Made by a program: the position numbers and the translations under genes. This document shows, piece after piece, positions 36,018 through 49,384 of a stretch of DNA of 49,736 bases. The notes under the pieces were generated by a model. The model was not told the origin of the DNA, searched no databases, and worked only from the letters and a program-made list of their open reading frames with translations. Numbering within the stretch: the stretch's first letter is position 1; each line of letters opens with the position of its first letter. The stretch comes from Pseudobacillus wudalianchiensis (GTDB taxonomy: Bacteria; Bacillota; Bacilli; Bacillales; Domibacillaceae): contig NZ_MAYT01000008.1 in NCBI RefSeq assembly GCF_001685015.1, positions 1-49,736 on the forward strand, given 5' to 3'.

Positions 36018-36896
36018 TTATTCCTCTTCAGGAGGCTGAAAAGGCATGCCAACCCGAAGCAGTCCCTTCGTTTCAATTCCGCCAAGCCCTTTATTTCCTG
36101 TCAGTGTGTTTCTAAGCACTTCGCGTACATCTACAAGCTCGTTAAACGGCGTAAAACCGATTTTAGATGAAATATAAACAGGATCGAGTGCATGAATATT
36201 TACGCGAAAGGGCGAACTGGCAAAGTTGGCCCCCGCCCGGATTAAGGACTCAAAATGCGATTGACAGGCCCCGGCAAAAATAACTAACTGATCTAGATGC
36301 GGAATTTTCTTTCGCGCCAGCCGAACAGTTTGAACAAAGTATTTTGAATGACGATACGCATTTATATCTGATTTACTTCCCTTCGTTTTCGAATAAGAGT
36401 CATGACCAGTGATGACTAATATATCTGGACGATATTCATCAATTAACGATAAAATTTTCTGCGGCATTTCTTCTTCCAGGCAGTGTACTCCATAAACGGG
36501 AAGGCCGATTTTTTCATAAGCAGCTAAGCATTTTTTTAAATAGTTAGGATCGCCGTCCATGTGGAGCACCCTGCCTGGTATTTGAAAAACGTCATTTTCA
36601 TTCCGATAACACTTTGTTGCCCTGTACTCCTGTTTTTCCTTAATTAGCTCCAGTTCTTGTCTAAATAAATGCAGCGATTGCTCTTCACGCATCCTCGTAT
36701 CACGTGTCATTCTCTGCTGCTCATCGGGGTCTACTTCTAATAAATCGGAGAACGGGGCATCTGCAATCAGCCGATAATCTTCTCCTGATAAAATCGCTAT
36801 TTTGCCTTCCTCTGTCTCTTTAATCTCCATTACCCGGAACAATATGTCATTCCCATAAGACGGGCGGCTAACAATAGAATTAATACGAATCACCAT
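36018..36896 (-). CDS. yabG: Sporulation-specific protease YabG
   Basis: Cysteine protease that cleaves spore coat proteins during coat maturation; made in the mother cell. The 292-residue protein has a conserved N-terminus (ILSGEDYRLIADAPFSDL), PDILVITGHDSYSKTKGSKS with a catalytic-type His/Ser region, IFAGACQSHFESLIRAGANF with the active-site Cys, and LGGIETKGLLRVGMPF at the end. The ATG at 36896 has GGGG 8 nt upstream. A sigma-K type -10 lies upstream. Confidence 0.95.
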   Translation of the reverse strand: MVIRINSIVSRPSYGNDILFRVMEIKETEEGKIAILSGEDYRLIADAPFSDLLEVDPDEQQRMTRDTRMREEQSLHLFRQELELIKEKQEYRATKCYRNENDVFQIPGRVLHMDGDPNYLKKCLAAYEKIGLPVYGVHCLEEEMPQKILSLIDEYRPDILVITGHDSYSKTKGSKSDINAYRHSKYFVQTVRLARKKIPHLDQLVIFAGACQSHFESLIRAGANFASSPFRVNIHALDPVYISSKIGFTPFNELVDVREVLRNTLTGNKGLGGIETKGLLRVGMPFQPPEEE

Positions 36897-36929
36897 GTGA
36901 TCATCCCCGTTAATTTTTACTCTTCTAGT

Positions 36930-36938
36930 TATCCTATG
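36930..36938 (-). promoter_or_regulatory. Candidate sigma-K -10 of yabG
   Basis: CATAGGATA on the minus strand fits the sigma-K -10 consensus CATANNNTA; the -35 is less clear. yabG is sigma-K dependent in B. subtilis. Spacing to the start is about 35 nt. Confidence 0.5.
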
Positions 36939-37001
36939 CAAAAGAAGTATAATTGGGGAATACAGATATATAGCTGATAAAAAACAGCCCTGAAAATAAA
37001 A

Positions 37002-37028
37002 TATCTGCCCCGATAATGAGGCGGATAC
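37002..37028 (-). terminator. ksgA terminator
   Basis: Hairpin TATCCGCCTC/GGGGCAGATA with a 5-6-nt loop followed by TTTTATTTT on the minus strand, 4 nt from the ksgA stop. Confidence 0.8.
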
Positions 37029-37031
37029 TTC

Positions 37032-38461
<1,430 letters not shown>

Positions 38462-38469
38462 CTTATCAC

Positions 38470-39240
38470 TCACCGCTCAATACGAAACAGCTTACGGGCA
38501 TTTTCTGTTGTTGCTTGTGCCACTTCTTCGTAGTTTATTCCTTTCAGTTCAGCAATTTGTTCTGCTACTAATTTTACATAAGCTGGCTCATTGCGCTTGC
38601 CGCGATAAGGGTGGGGAGCGAGATACGGACAGTCCGTTTCAATTAGCAGCTTATCAAGTGGAATATCGGCTGCCACCTCTTTTGGCTTTTTGGCATTTTT
38701 AAAGGTCACGGGACCGCCAAGAGAGATGTAAAAGTTCATATCTACACATTCACGGGCTGTTTCAACACTGCCACTGAAGCAATGCATAATGCCGCCTACT
38801 TCCTCGGCTCCTTCTTCCTTCAAAATCTCAACGATATCCTGTGTGGCTTCCCGATTATGAATAATGATGGGGAGCTTCACTTTTTTAGCTAGCTGGATTT
38901 GCTTGCGAAATACTTCTTTCTGAACATCTTTGGGCGACTTGTCCCAATGATAGTCAAGCCCCATCTCCCCTAAGGCAACGACTTTCGGATGTGCCGCCAG
39001 CTCTTCCAGCCAAGCGAGATCCTCTTCTTCCATGTCGATTGCATCAACCGGATGCCAGCCGACACTTGCATATAAAAAGTCATACTTTTCAATTAGTTCA
39101 AGTGCTTTTTCAATTGTTGGGCGGTCAAAGCCGACAACGACCATGTTTTCTACGCCTGCTTCTTGAGCCCGTTCAATTACTTCTGCTATATCTTCTTTAT
39201 ATTGTTCAGCATTTAAATGAACATGTGTATCGAATAACAA
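38470..39240 (-). CDS. tatD: TatD-family metal-dependent deoxyribonuclease
   Basis: TIM-barrel metal hydrolase of the TatD family, with 3'-5' exonuclease activity in some members. The 256-residue protein has LFDTHVHLNAEQY with the metal HxH, GEMGLDYHWDKSP, LPIIIHNREATQDIVEIL, GGIMHCFSGS and IETDCPYLAPHP. The TTG at 39240 gives the B. subtilis start (MLFDTH) with AAAGGA 8 nt upstream; an ATG at 39249 is an alternative. It overlaps rnmV and follows a parS site. Confidence 0.95.
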   Translation of the reverse strand: MLFDTHVHLNAEQYKEDIAEVIERAQEAGVENMVVVGFDRPTIEKALELIEKYDFLYASVGWHPVDAIDMEEEDLAWLEELAAHPKVVALGEMGLDYHWDKSPKDVQKEVFRKQIQLAKKVKLPIIIHNREATQDIVEILKEEGAEEVGGIMHCFSGSVETARECVDMNFYISLGGPVTFKNAKKPKEVAADIPLDKLLIETDCPYLAPHPYRGKRNEPAYVKLVAEQIAELKGINYEEVAQATTENARKLFRIER

Positions 39241-39261
39241 TCTTTTCATCCTTTCTAAAAG

Positions 39262-39317
39262 AAAAACATAGACGTTTCCGTCGAATAATTGTTCCACGTG
39301 AAACATTCTATGTTTTT
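39262..39317 (-). terminator. metG terminator-like hairpin
   Basis: Arms AAAAACATAGA (39262-39272) and TCTATGTTTTT (39307-39317) enclose a 34-nt loop that contains the parS site. Read on the minus strand the stem is followed by CTTTTAG. It lies just after the metG stop (39330). Confidence 0.5.
39290..39305. other. parS site (Spo0J/ParB binding)
   Basis: The 16 bases TGTTCCACGTGAAACA match the ParB/Spo0J consensus TGTTNCACGTGAAACA exactly. Spo0J spreads from such sites near the origin and loads SMC for chromosome segregation. It lies between metG and tatD; I recall a B. subtilis parS at about 4 degrees, in this region. No other full match was seen in the window. Confidence 0.92.
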
Positions 39318-39329
39318 CAATCGACTCAT

Positions 39330-41357
<2,028 letters not shown>

Positions 41358-41526
41358 TTACATTCATGCCCCTAGCGGACAATTCATACTAAATTTTATT
41401 GACATTATGACTATTATACAAAAAAAATATACATAGGCTATGGTTAAAGAGCCACTTCTTTTATTTTCTCTTATTCAGCGACAATTGTAAATATTAAACT
41501 CTCTTATATTAGCTAATTTTAAAAGA

Positions 41527-41554
41527 TTCGACATGGAACTCAATTGATTCGACA
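41527..41554 (-). promoter_or_regulatory. Two Spo0A-type boxes upstream of abrB and metG
   Basis: TTCGACA at 41527-41533 and again at 41548-41554 (each TGTCGAA on the minus strand) lie 21 bp apart, two helical turns, between the abrB and metG promoters. Both match the core Spo0A box exactly. Whether they regulate metG, abrB or neither is unknown. Confidence 0.45.
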
Positions 41555-41658
41555 TTTTTTTTATTTTTTCATTTCCAATTTATTACTCAAGGCTTAAAAA
41601 CCTTATTATATCAACATTTTAAGCACTTTACATTCCCTGGTAAAATTACATTTTCTTG

Positions 41659-41724
41659 TTGACGACGTTGGGAATAGCTGGTATGATAAGATCATAAGTG
41701 AAAAATATGTCGAAAATTGACGAT
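41659..41724 (+). promoter_or_regulatory. abrB promoter with tandem Spo0A boxes
   Basis: -35 TTGACG (41659-41664) and -10 TATGAT (41682-41687) with a 17-bp spacer. Downstream of the start site lie TGTCGAA (41708-41714) and TGACGAT (41718-41724), 10 bp apart. This is the arrangement of the B. subtilis abrB operator, where Spo0A~P represses. Confidence 0.85.
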
Positions 41725-41770
41725 TAAGCTTTATATTTTAAATATATTAGTTTGGAAGGAGCAAAAAAAA

Positions 41771-42055
41771 ATGAAATCAACAGGTATTGTTCGTAAAGTT
41801 GACGAATTAGGACGGGTGGTTATTCCAATCGAACTTCGCCGTACATTAGGAATTGCTGAAAAGGATGCGTTAGAAATTTACGTAGACGACGACAAAATCA
41901 TTCTTAAAAAATATAAACCTAGCATGACTTGCCACATTACAGGTGAAGTTTCTGATGACAATATCAAACTTGCAGGCGGAAAATTAATTCTTAGCCGTGA
42001 AGGTGCAGAACAATTGATGAAAGAAATTTCCGAGTCATTTGCTTCTACAAAATAA
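41771..42055 (+). CDS. abrB: Transition-state regulator AbrB
   Basis: DNA-binding repressor of stationary-phase genes during growth. The 94-residue protein starts MKSTGIVRKVDELGRVVIPI and continues ELRRTLGIAEKDALEIYVDD, the swapped-hairpin domain, then a multimerisation domain with SMTCHITGEVSDDNIKLAGG. The ATG at 41771 has GGAAGGAG 9 nt upstream; the 18 upstream codons are not part of the family. It is on the opposite strand to metG and rsmI, as in B. subtilis. Confidence 0.98.
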   Translation: MKSTGIVRKVDELGRVVIPIELRRTLGIAEKDALEIYVDDDKIILKKYKPSMTCHITGEVSDDNIKLAGGKLILSREGAEQLMKEISESFASTK

Positions 42056-42058
42056 AAA

Positions 42059-42081
42059 AAACGAGCCAGTGCGGCTCGTTT
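42059..42081. terminator. Bidirectional terminator of abrB and rsmI
   Basis: Hairpin ACGAGCC-AGTGC-GGCTCGT flanked by A and T runs, between the convergent abrB and rsmI ends. Confidence 0.9.
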
Positions 42082-42082
42082 T

Positions 42083-42958
42083 TTATTTTACGTGATAAGC
42101 CTGGTAGACATCACGTTTTCCCATATTCCGATCGACAGCCGTCTGTTTAATGGCTTCTTTTGAAGACAGGTTGTTTTCATTAATATAATAGTCAACATGA
42201 TCAACCACAGAGTAAGAGGACCACCATGCTTCGGCTTCCCCTTCCTCCGCTTCTTCGTTTCCTTCAACGATTAAACAAAATTCCCCTAGAATTCCTTCTT
42301 CTTTTGACCAGACGAGTGCCTCTGCGATGGTGCCCCGCAGAAACTCTTCAAACTTCTTTGTCAGCTCCCGACACAATACAATTTCCCGGCTATCTCCTAA
42401 TATTTCAGCCATAAGGGCAAGGGTGTCCTTTAAGCGATGCGGTGATTCATACAAAATAAACGTATCGCGCACTTTATTCAACTCAGCTAGCTGTAGTTTC
42501 TTTTCTTTTTTATGCCGGCTTAAAAAGCCATAAAAATAAAATGGCTGGGGAGCAAGACCTGAAGCAATAAGAGCGGTCAGTGCAGCATTTGCGCCAGGCA
42601 GAGGAACAACGGTTAAGCCTTCCCTGATCACAGCGGCGGTCAGTTCATAGCCTGGATCTGAAATAGACGGCATGCCCGCATCGCTCACTAGGGCTACTTT
42701 TTCTCCCTGCTTAATGCGCTCAAGGAGCTGCTTGCCACTCATTTCTTTATTATGCTCATGATAACTTGTTATGGGAGTGGCAATCTCGAAGTAATTGCAT
42801 AGTTTTTTTGTATTACGTGTATCTTCAGCGGCAATGACATCCGCTTCTTTCATCATTCGAATCGCTCGAAATGTCATGTCCTCTAAATTTCCAATCGGGG
42901 TAGGCACTAAATAAAGAGCTCCTCCCTCATGGATAAAACTTTTTTGTTTCCTGATCAT
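42083..42958 (-). CDS. rsmI: 16S rRNA 2'-O-methyltransferase RsmI
   Basis: SAM-dependent methylase of C1402 of 16S rRNA. The 291-residue protein has [20 protein letters not shown] at the start, [36 protein letters not shown] near 90, [20 protein letters not shown], and [14 protein letters not shown]. The ATG at 42958 follows GGGAGGG. It overlaps yazA by 32 nt and is the last gene of the yaaO-rsmI group. In B. subtilis it is yabC. Confidence 0.97.
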   Translation of the reverse strand: MIRKQKSFIHEGGALYLVPTPIGNLEDMTFRAIRMMKEADVIAAEDTRNTKKLCNYFEIATPITSYHEHNKEMSGKQLLERIKQGEKVALVSDAGMPSISDPGYELTAAVIREGLTVVPLPGANAALTALIASGLAPQPFYFYGFLSRHKKEKKLQLAELNKVRDTFILYESPHRLKDTLALMAEILGDSREIVLCRELTKKFEEFLRGTIAEALVWSKEEGILGEFCLIVEGNEEAEEGEAEAWWSSYSVVDHVDYYINENNLSSKEAIKQTAVDRNMGKRDVYQAYHVK

Positions 42959-43223
42959 AGCGGCAGCCCTCCCTTTGCAAATAATGAATCTTCTGCTTTC
43001 GTGTCAGCTGTTTAAAAGCATATTCTGCCTGCATTGCTTCCGTCACGGTATCAAACTTTTCCGAATGGATCAGACGCACAGGGCCTCTTCCTCGTGTATA
43101 CTTTGCTCCTTTTCCAGAATTATGGGCCTTTAGCCTTTTTTCTAAATCGGTCGTATAGCCTCCATACAACGAGTGATCCTTACACTCTAGCACGTAGAAA
43201 AAATGTTCATTGTTCTTCTCCAT
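42927..43223 (-). CDS. yazA: GIY-YIG domain protein YazA
   Basis: The 98-residue UPF0213 protein has a GIY-YIG nuclease-like fold: [20 protein letters not shown] with the Y...GGY pattern, [20 protein letters not shown], and a basic C-terminus. A function in DNA or RNA processing is assumed but unproven. The ATG at 43223 has only a weak RBS and overlaps the end of yabB by 17 nt, so translation is probably coupled. Confidence 0.92.
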   Translation of the reverse strand: MEKNNEHFFYVLECKDHSLYGGYTTDLEKRLKAHNSGKGAKYTRGRGPVRLIHSEKFDTVTEAMQAEYAFKQLTRKQKIHYLQREGCRYDQETKKFYP

Positions 43224-43953
43224 ATAACATCTCTCTTACTTCTGCTGTATATTCACCCTGCTCATCGTACACGAACAATGGCGGCAATATTTTCAAGTCA
43301 GGCGCTCCATCTTTCATGCCCTCAATCAATACCGTGTTGGCTTCCTTTCCCGTTTTCGGATAAACAAAGCGGAGGCGTTTGGGCTCTAAGCGATATTTTC
43401 TCATGAGCGTCACTAAATCTAATAATCTTCCCGGACGGTGAACAAAAGCCGCTTTTCCGCCTTGTTTTAAAAGCTCGCTGCTCGAGCGGATACAATCCTC
43501 AAGCGTACAGTAGATTTCATGGCGGGCAATAGCCAAATGCTCATTCATATTTAGCTCTTTGTCAGAGGGTGTGACAAAATACGGAGGATTGCACGTCACT
43601 ACGCTGTGCTTTTCGTACCCTAATTGTGCGGGAGCCTCTTTTAAATCTCCGTGTACCATAGAAATTCTGTCTTCTAATCCGTTATACTCAATGCTGCGAA
43701 AAGCCATATCGTACAATCGCTCTTGAATTTCCACGCCAATGATCGGTACCTTTGTTTTAGCGCTCATTAGGAGCGGCACCACTCCGTTTCCCGAGCATAA
43801 ATCAACAATCGAGCCTTTCTTAGCAGGAAGATAGGCAAACCTCGCAAGGAGTACAGCATCAAGAGAAAAAGCAAAGACGGACGGACTTTGAATAATTCGC
43901 AGTTCCTCCGCCAGCAAATAATCGAGCCTTTCATCACCTTTTAATAGAACCAT
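43207..43953 (-). CDS. yabB: SAM-dependent methyltransferase YabB (TrmN6-like)
   Basis: The 248-residue protein has the Rossmann SAM site [19 protein letters not shown] near 45-63, [19 protein letters not shown], and the N6-adenine type NPPY motif in [13 protein letters not shown]. Related proteins methylate A37 of tRNA-Val or similar. The ATG at 43953 follows AGGAGG; the longer in-frame start lacks family support. It is followed by yazA and rsmI. Confidence 0.94.
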   Translation of the reverse strand: MVLLKGDERLDYLLAEELRIIQSPSVFAFSLDAVLLARFAYLPAKKGSIVDLCSGNGVVPLLMSAKTKVPIIGVEIQERLYDMAFRSIEYNGLEDRISMVHGDLKEAPAQLGYEKHSVVTCNPPYFVTPSDKELNMNEHLAIARHEIYCTLEDCIRSSSELLKQGGKAAFVHRPGRLLDLVTLMRKYRLEPKRLRFVYPKTGKEANTVLIEGMKDGAPDLKILPPLFVYDEQGEYTAEVREMLYGEEQ

Positions 43954-44099
43954 TTCCTTCTTTCCTCCTGTTTTTACAAAAAAGAAAGACTGTCCCGACA
44001 GGCCTGACTGCTGCTTCACTTAGGAAGGATGTCACCTCTTCTTAAATGATTGACAGTTCCGGTACCGGCCTCCGTGGACAGCCTCATCAACATGCTCTA

Positions 44100-44468
44100 T
44101 TATTTTTTATTTAAAAATGATAAACAAAACAAGCAATCTTCGTCTTTGCGCGGACTTCCAAAATGAATATTGCAAATATGAAACCCTTCTTGATAAAGCC
44201 TTGCAAGGTTATCATATCCCTCGCCTATATCCATTAGTTTTGAGAAGCTTTTGCTGCTAGTCTCTTTGTCCAATTCTTGTCCAGCTTGATCATGAGAAAG
44301 TTCAATCTCTTCAAGACGGCGTCGTAAATGTTCATTCTCCAATTGTAATGAATGGTTTTCTTCCATCATTTTTACTAAACCTTTTTTCAACTCTCCCAGC
44401 TGTTTATACAGCTGGCCAATCTGCATTTCCATATCGCTGACCGAATCAAGAAATTCTTTTTTTTCCAC
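44100..44468 (-). CDS. yabA: Initiation-control protein YabA
   Basis: The 122-residue protein is a negative regulator of replication initiation that binds DnaA and DnaN. It has an N-terminal coiled coil (about 1-60; [14 protein letters not shown]) and a C-terminal zinc-binding region, [20 protein letters not shown] then [11 protein letters not shown]. The start is GTG 44468 with GGGGTGG upstream; the upstream in-frame residues overlap ricT and are not conserved. It follows ricT directly. Confidence 0.95.
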   Translation of the reverse strand: MEKKEFLDSVSDMEMQIGQLYKQLGELKKGLVKMMEENHSLQLENEHLRRRLEEIELSHDQAGQELDKETSSKSFSKLMDIGEGYDNLARLYQEGFHICNIHFGSPRKDEDCLFCLSFLNKK

Positions 44469-44481
44469 CCGTTCCACCCCA

Positions 44482-45309
44482 TCACTCTGTGGCTTGTACT
44501 GACACGGCACCTTCCGCCCCAATTTCATCCATGGTGAACTCAAGGATTCGCTCGTGGTTGAATACCTCTACTTGAAGCACCCGTTCTAGAATATTCAAAC
44601 CGACAACTTTTCCAGCACCATGAGGGGTGTTCACTTTCGTACCTATATCAGGAAGAAGCTCTTTTGCTGCTTCATATTCATCGTTTTCATATTTCAAGCA
44701 GCACATTAAACGACCACACAAACCTGAAATTTTAGTCGGATTTAATGAGAGGTTCTGATCCTTCGCCATTTTTATTGAAACTGGCTCGAAATCTCCTAGA
44801 AAAGTCGAGCAGCAAAGCATTCTGCCACATGGCCCGATTCCACCAAGCATTTTAGCTTCGTCACGGACTCCAATTTGCCGAAGTTCAATTCTTGTTCGGA
44901 AAATAGCGGCTAAATCTTTTACAAGCTCCCGGAAATCCACTCTTCCATCTGCTGTAAAATAAAAGATCACTTTGTTGCGATCAAACGTATATTCAACATC
45001 AACAAGCTTCATATCCAACTGATGCTCAGAAATTTTCTGGCAGCATATTTCAAAAGCTTCTGCTGCTGCTGACTTATTCTCTTCCACAATTAAGCGGTCT
45101 TTCTGGTCAGCTTTACGGATGACTTTCTTTAAAGGAAGGACGATATCATCATCATCCACCTTCTTCGGCCCTACAACTACTTCGCCGTGTTCTACACCTC
45201 TGGCAGTTTCCACAATGACATGGTCATTTTTCTCAACGCCTAGATCCATTGGATCAAAATAATATATTTTACCCGCTTTTTTAAAGCGTACTCCTACTAC
45301 ATCATACAA
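44482..45309 (-). CDS. ricT: RicT (YaaT), PSP1-domain protein of the Ric complex
   Basis: The 275-residue protein is part of the RicA-RicF-RicT complex that binds Fe-S clusters and guides RNase Y; it is needed for competence, biofilm and sporulation. It has [20 protein letters not shown] at the start, the cysteine-rich [20 protein letters not shown] and [14 protein letters not shown], the PSP1 signature region. The start is TTG 45309 with GGGGAG upstream and lies within the end of holB. It precedes yabA. Confidence 0.97.
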   Translation of the reverse strand: MYDVVGVRFKKAGKIYYFDPMDLGVEKNDHVIVETARGVEHGEVVVGPKKVDDDDIVLPLKKVIRKADQKDRLIVEENKSAAAEAFEICCQKISEHQLDMKLVDVEYTFDRNKVIFYFTADGRVDFRELVKDLAAIFRTRIELRQIGVRDEAKMLGGIGPCGRMLCCSTFLGDFEPVSIKMAKDQNLSLNPTKISGLCGRLMCCLKYENDEYEAAKELLPDIGTKVNTPHGAGKVVGLNILERVLQVEVFNHERILEFTMDEIGAEGAVSVQATE

Positions 45310-46309
45310 AGGATGCTCCCCCCTGCAATTTTAGCACAAGCTGCTCCATTAGCAGCTGTGGATTCATATTAGCATCAAGTTTCCGCTTTGCTTCTAAAAT
45401 AGCAGTTATCTGCTCTGTTGTATTTACAATGGAAGAATGAAGAGCCGTATTCTTAAGCAAGGCAAGCTGGTCAGGATAAGCAAGACCTTGCTCTTCTCCT
45501 GTCTGAATAGACAGCAAATCTTTGAAAAGCAGCAACAAAAGATCGAGTGCAACGCTGACTTGTTGTTTATCTTTAAAATGCCCGTTAAAGTCCTCCTGTA
45601 ATTTCACCATTGCTTCTAATGGGTTTTTTAGCAGGACTTCGTATAATTTTAACACTATCTTACGTGACTGTGCAAACCACTCTTCGGTACCCAGACGAAA
45701 CGCTTCTTCAAAATTGTTTGTCAGCCTTGAAACCAGTGCAGCCATCGGCAGGGAAACTTCTTTTTCAATTAATTTATTTTTTAGGAGAGCGGGAGGCAGC
45801 GATTTAAAAGAGAGGAGCTGGCAACGAGACAGGATCGTTGGAAGCATTCGCTGCGCCTGTTCAGTTAAGAGCAGCGCCACTGTGTCTGCTGCTGGCTCTT
45901 CTAAGAACTTCAGCAAACTATTAGCGGCACTAGCTGTCATTTTATCTGCGTGATTGATGATATAGATTTTTCTGTTTGATTCTACAGCTGTTTTACTAAA
46001 TTCCTGCTGTAAGTACACAATCTGTTGTTTTTTTATCGATAGACCATCAGGTTCGACCATATGGACATCCGGATGGTTGCCGCTATCAATCCGCCGGCAA
46101 TTGCTGCACTCGTTGCAAGGCCTGTCACCTGCTTCTTCACAAAGTAAGCTTTTTGCAAAATAAAAAGCGGTTTTCTTCTTGCCTGTTCCCGGGTCGCCCT
46201 CAAATAAATAAGCATGAGCCACTCGATCTTTTGTCAGGCTATTGGTTATCATTTTGAGTACAATAGGCTGCAGTTCATTTAAATCTTTCCATATATCGGA
46301 CACTTTCAT
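45302..46309 (-). CDS. holB: DNA polymerase III, delta' subunit
   Basis: Part of the clamp loader that places the sliding clamp on DNA. The 335-residue protein has the AAA+ N-terminal region HAYLFEGDPGTGKKKTAFYF with a modified Walker A, a zinc module (CNECSNCRRIDSGNHPD), and the sensor region NSLLKFLEEPAADTVALLLT then TILSRCQLLSF. The ATG at 46309 follows AGGCGGGG and lies 6 nt after yaaR. It overlaps ricT by 8 nt. Confidence 0.96.
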   Translation of the reverse strand: MKVSDIWKDLNELQPIVLKMITNSLTKDRVAHAYLFEGDPGTGKKKTAFYFAKSLLCEEAGDRPCNECSNCRRIDSGNHPDVHMVEPDGLSIKKQQIVYLQQEFSKTAVESNRKIYIINHADKMTASAANSLLKFLEEPAADTVALLLTEQAQRMLPTILSRCQLLSFKSLPPALLKNKLIEKEVSLPMAALVSRLTNNFEEAFRLGTEEWFAQSRKIVLKLYEVLLKNPLEAMVKLQEDFNGHFKDKQQVSVALDLLLLLFKDLLSIQTGEEQGLAYPDQLALLKNTALHSSIVNTTEQITAILEAKRKLDANMNPQLLMEQLVLKLQGGASFV

Positions 46310-46315
46310 CCCCGC

Positions 46316-46756
46316 CTATGTGTATAAATTTATAATGAGTCCTTTAATTTCGCCAATTTTGTCTAATAAATCGACGGATGATTTTTCCCGATTCATGACG
46401 TCTTCCGTCAGTTCAATCAATTTCTCGTCAATTGTTTCAACCGTTTTTAATTTACGTCCTTCACCAAATTGATTCCACGTATGAGAATTTTTTAAATTCA
46501 TGCCAAAGTCTACAGCTTCTTTAATAAAGCGTCGTACAAGTGTTTTATATTTTGCCATATCTTGAAATGTCCGCGAGCGGGCTAATCTTTCTCCCGCTCC
46601 CTCGATATCAACAAGCAACTTCGTCAGCTGTTCTGTTTTCATCTGTTGGCCTTGGTGCTGGACCAGTCCTGCAAACTTTGATTGGCCTGTTTGTCCAGGC
46701 TTCTGGTCTGTCCACGGTTTATCTATATTAAAATTTAGATCCTTGTTGATTTTCAT
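46316..46756 (-). CDS. yaaR: DUF327 protein YaaR
   Basis: The 146-residue protein belongs to the YaaR family, whose function is not known. The central helical part is VDIEGAGERLARSRTFQDMA, followed by YKTLVRRFIKEAVDFGMNLK and a coiled C-terminal part. No signal peptide or membrane helix. The ATG at 46756 follows AGGGG. It lies between darA and holB in the same order as in B. subtilis. Confidence 0.92.
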   Translation of the reverse strand: MKINKDLNFNIDKPWTDQKPGQTGQSKFAGLVQHQGQQMKTEQLTKLLVDIEGAGERLARSRTFQDMAKYKTLVRRFIKEAVDFGMNLKNSHTWNQFGEGRKLKTVETIDEKLIELTEDVMNREKSSVDLLDKIGEIKGLIINLYT

Positions 46757-46771
46757 TGAATATTTCCCCTG

Positions 46772-47179
<408 letters not shown>

Positions 47180-47186
47180 TTAATAA

Positions 47187-47214
47187 AAAAGAACTCCTTT
47201 CGCAGGAATTCTTT
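47187..47214 (-). terminator. tmk terminator
   Basis: Hairpin AAGAATTCCT/AGGAGTTCTT followed by TTTTATT on the minus strand, overlapping the tmk stop codon. Confidence 0.82.
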
Positions 47215-47867
47215 CAACATTGCTGGCCGAGAGATTGTTCTTCAACTTTAGCCAAAATCAATTTTAGACTTTCCTGATAAACTGATTGAATAGAAGCCTC
47301 TGCATTTACAACGGCTATACGCTCAGGGAACTTGTCTGCCAGCTGCAAATATCCTTCTCTTACCTTCTCATGAAATGACAGGGCCTCTAAGTCTAAACGG
47401 TTTACCTCCCGTTCCTTATGCGCTTTAATGCGCTCTAGCCCCACTTCCGGGCGAACATCAAATAATAAGGTTAAATGAGGCATAAGCTCGCCGATTGCAA
47501 ATCGGTTGATCTCATATACGGCCTCCATCCCTAACCCTCGCGCATATCCTTGGTAAGCAAGAGAACTATCGATAAAGCGGTCGCAAAGCACGATATGTCC
47601 TTCCTTAAGGGCAGGACTCACCTTCTCCACGAGATGCTGCCTTCTCGCTGCGGCATACAATAAAGCCTCCGTTCGCCCATCCATTGAAATATTTTCTTTA
47701 TTTAAGATCACTTCCCGAATTTGTTCAGCAATCGCAATACCGCCTGGCTCCCGGGTTGCCATAACGACTTGTCCTCTTTCTTCAAGCCCTTGTTTGAGCT
47801 TTTGGATAATACTTGTTTTGCCGGCTCCCTCTGGTCCTTCAATAGTAATAAAAACGCCTTGTCTCAT
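47214..47867 (-). CDS. tmk: Thymidylate kinase
   Basis: Phosphorylates dTMP to dTDP. The 217-residue protein has the P-loop [40 protein letters not shown], the LID-region segment [15 protein letters not shown] and [20 protein letters not shown]. The ATG at 47867 has GGAGG 5-6 nt upstream. It lies 13 nt after yaaO, so the two may be co-transcribed. Confidence 0.97.
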   Translation of the reverse strand: MRQGVFITIEGPEGAGKTSIIQKLKQGLEERGQVVMATREPGGIAIAEQIREVILNKENISMDGRTEALLYAAARRQHLVEKVSPALKEGHIVLCDRFIDSSLAYQGYARGLGMEAVYEINRFAIGELMPHLTLLFDVRPEVGLERIKAHKEREVNRLDLEALSFHEKVREGYLQLADKFPERIAVVNAEASIQSVYQESLKLILAKVEEQSLGQQC

Positions 47868-47880
47868 ATAATCCTCCGCA

Positions 47881-49323
47881 TTATTCATGATTGCCACTTT
47901 CCTCAGCAAAAACAGCTAGTTTCTTTTCTTGCAATTGCTGCCCTCCCTGTATATGTACCCCTTCCGTGAGCAATTTCTCCATTGCAGCCGCCTGTTCTGT
48001 AAATATTCTTTCTCCCGCTATCATTAACGGAATACCTGGAGGGTAAGGAATAATGGTTTCTGCTGCAATCCTGCCAGCTGCTTTTCGTACAGGTATCCAC
48101 TCAATTTGATAATTCTTCTGCTCTCCATACGACAAAGCAAGAGGAGAAACTTTCTTCTGACTGGGCACTGGTACAGTAGGGAGAAAACTTTCTTCCCGCT
48201 CCTCTATTATAAACTGTGATAGCTTTTTCTCCACATCACTAAAAAACCCAGTTTCTCCTTGTTTCACTAAAGGAAGTGTACATAACACTTGTGCTTGATC
48301 CGCCATCTCTGTGTAGATCTCTGCCTCTTCTAATCTTTTTTGTAATTCGTAACCACTATATCCGGGCTTTCTAAGCAATAACTTCAAAGGATCATCGGAA
48401 AAAACAACTCCTATTCCTTTCTTATGAAACTGCAAAGACAGCTTTTCTCTCATTTGCAGCATAAAAGATTGATCCTCTTCAGTTATACTCGCTAAATAAG
48501 CCCTGGCTGCATCTAATGAAGCCATAATAGGGTAAGAGGGACTACTCGATTGTAACGCTTGCAGATAAAACTCTAGTTTCGCAATCGGTACTTTCTCTGA
48601 TTGCACGTGAAGGTAAGAGCCCATTGTCATGGCTGGAAGCATTTTATGGGCGGAATGAACAACAATATCTGCCCCTAATCTTAAAGAACTTTTTGGAAAA
48701 GGAGAGCGCAGTGTGAAATGAGGACCATGAGCCTCATCGACAAGGACAAAGGAACCGTGCTGCTTTGCCAGTCTAATCATTTCTTCAAGCTCTCCTATCA
48801 TTCCATAATAAGTAGGATACGTGAAGATAACCGCTTTTGCAGAAGGAAAACGGCTATACGCTTCCCTAATCGTATCTAAACTAACTTGTCCAGCCGCCTG
48901 TATACGGCTATCATATGCAGTATCTAAAAATACCGGCTTTAGCTTCGCCAGTTTCAAGGCATGAAAAATGGATTTGTGGGAATTACGCTGTACGAAAACA
49001 ATGTCCCCTTCTTCGCATACAGACATCACCATTGCTAGATTCCCAACTGTACTGCCGTTCACTAAAAAATAGCTTTTTCTCGTGTTATATAAGTCTGTTA
49101 GCAACTTCTGCGCTTCTAAAATGCAGCCTTCGGGTGAGTGAAGATCATCCAGACCTGTAATTTCAGTTACGTCATAAGGTAAAAAGTTTCGAAAATCTGC
49201 AGGCAGCCATTCCTTCGTTAACACACCATTTTTATGGCCAGGTACATGAAAAGACAACGGCTGCCGCTTTATATGTTGTTGTAATGCATGAATAAGTGGG
49301 GTATGTGCTTGCTTTAATTTCAA
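47881..49323 (-). CDS. yaaO: Orn/Lys/Arg-type PLP decarboxylase YaaO
   Basis: The 480-residue protein belongs to the fold-type I amino acid decarboxylases. It has [12 protein letters not shown] at the start, [32 protein letters not shown] and [20 protein letters not shown] with the PLP lysine, and a C-terminal domain. YaaO itself has no firmly assigned substrate; SpeA is the better studied arginine decarboxylase. The start is TTG 49323 with a weak AGG upstream. The xpaC and yaaN genes between csfB and yaaO in B. subtilis are absent. Confidence 0.94.
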   Translation of the reverse strand: MKLKQAHTPLIHALQQHIKRQPLSFHVPGHKNGVLTKEWLPADFRNFLPYDVTEITGLDDLHSPEGCILEAQKLLTDLYNTRKSYFLVNGSTVGNLAMVMSVCEEGDIVFVQRNSHKSIFHALKLAKLKPVFLDTAYDSRIQAAGQVSLDTIREAYSRFPSAKAVIFTYPTYYGMIGELEEMIRLAKQHGSFVLVDEAHGPHFTLRSPFPKSSLRLGADIVVHSAHKMLPAMTMGSYLHVQSEKVPIAKLEFYLQALQSSSPSYPIMASLDAARAYLASITEEDQSFMLQMREKLSLQFHKKGIGVVFSDDPLKLLLRKPGYSGYELQKRLEEAEIYTEMADQAQVLCTLPLVKQGETGFFSDVEKKLSQFIIEEREESFLPTVPVPSQKKVSPLALSYGEQKNYQIEWIPVRKAAGRIAAETIIPYPPGIPLMIAGERIFTEQAAAMEKLLTEGVHIQGGQQLQEKKLAVFAEESGNHE

Positions 49324-49384
49324 TGAACATCCTGCCTTTTCTATCTATACTTTTCTCTTAGCCTAACATACTAGAACAAGGAGA

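Noticed and set aside
39250-39306. N-terminal extension of TatD encoded over the parS site
   Set aside because: The extra residues come from parS and the terminator hairpin, are not shared with the family, and a well-placed start lies downstream.
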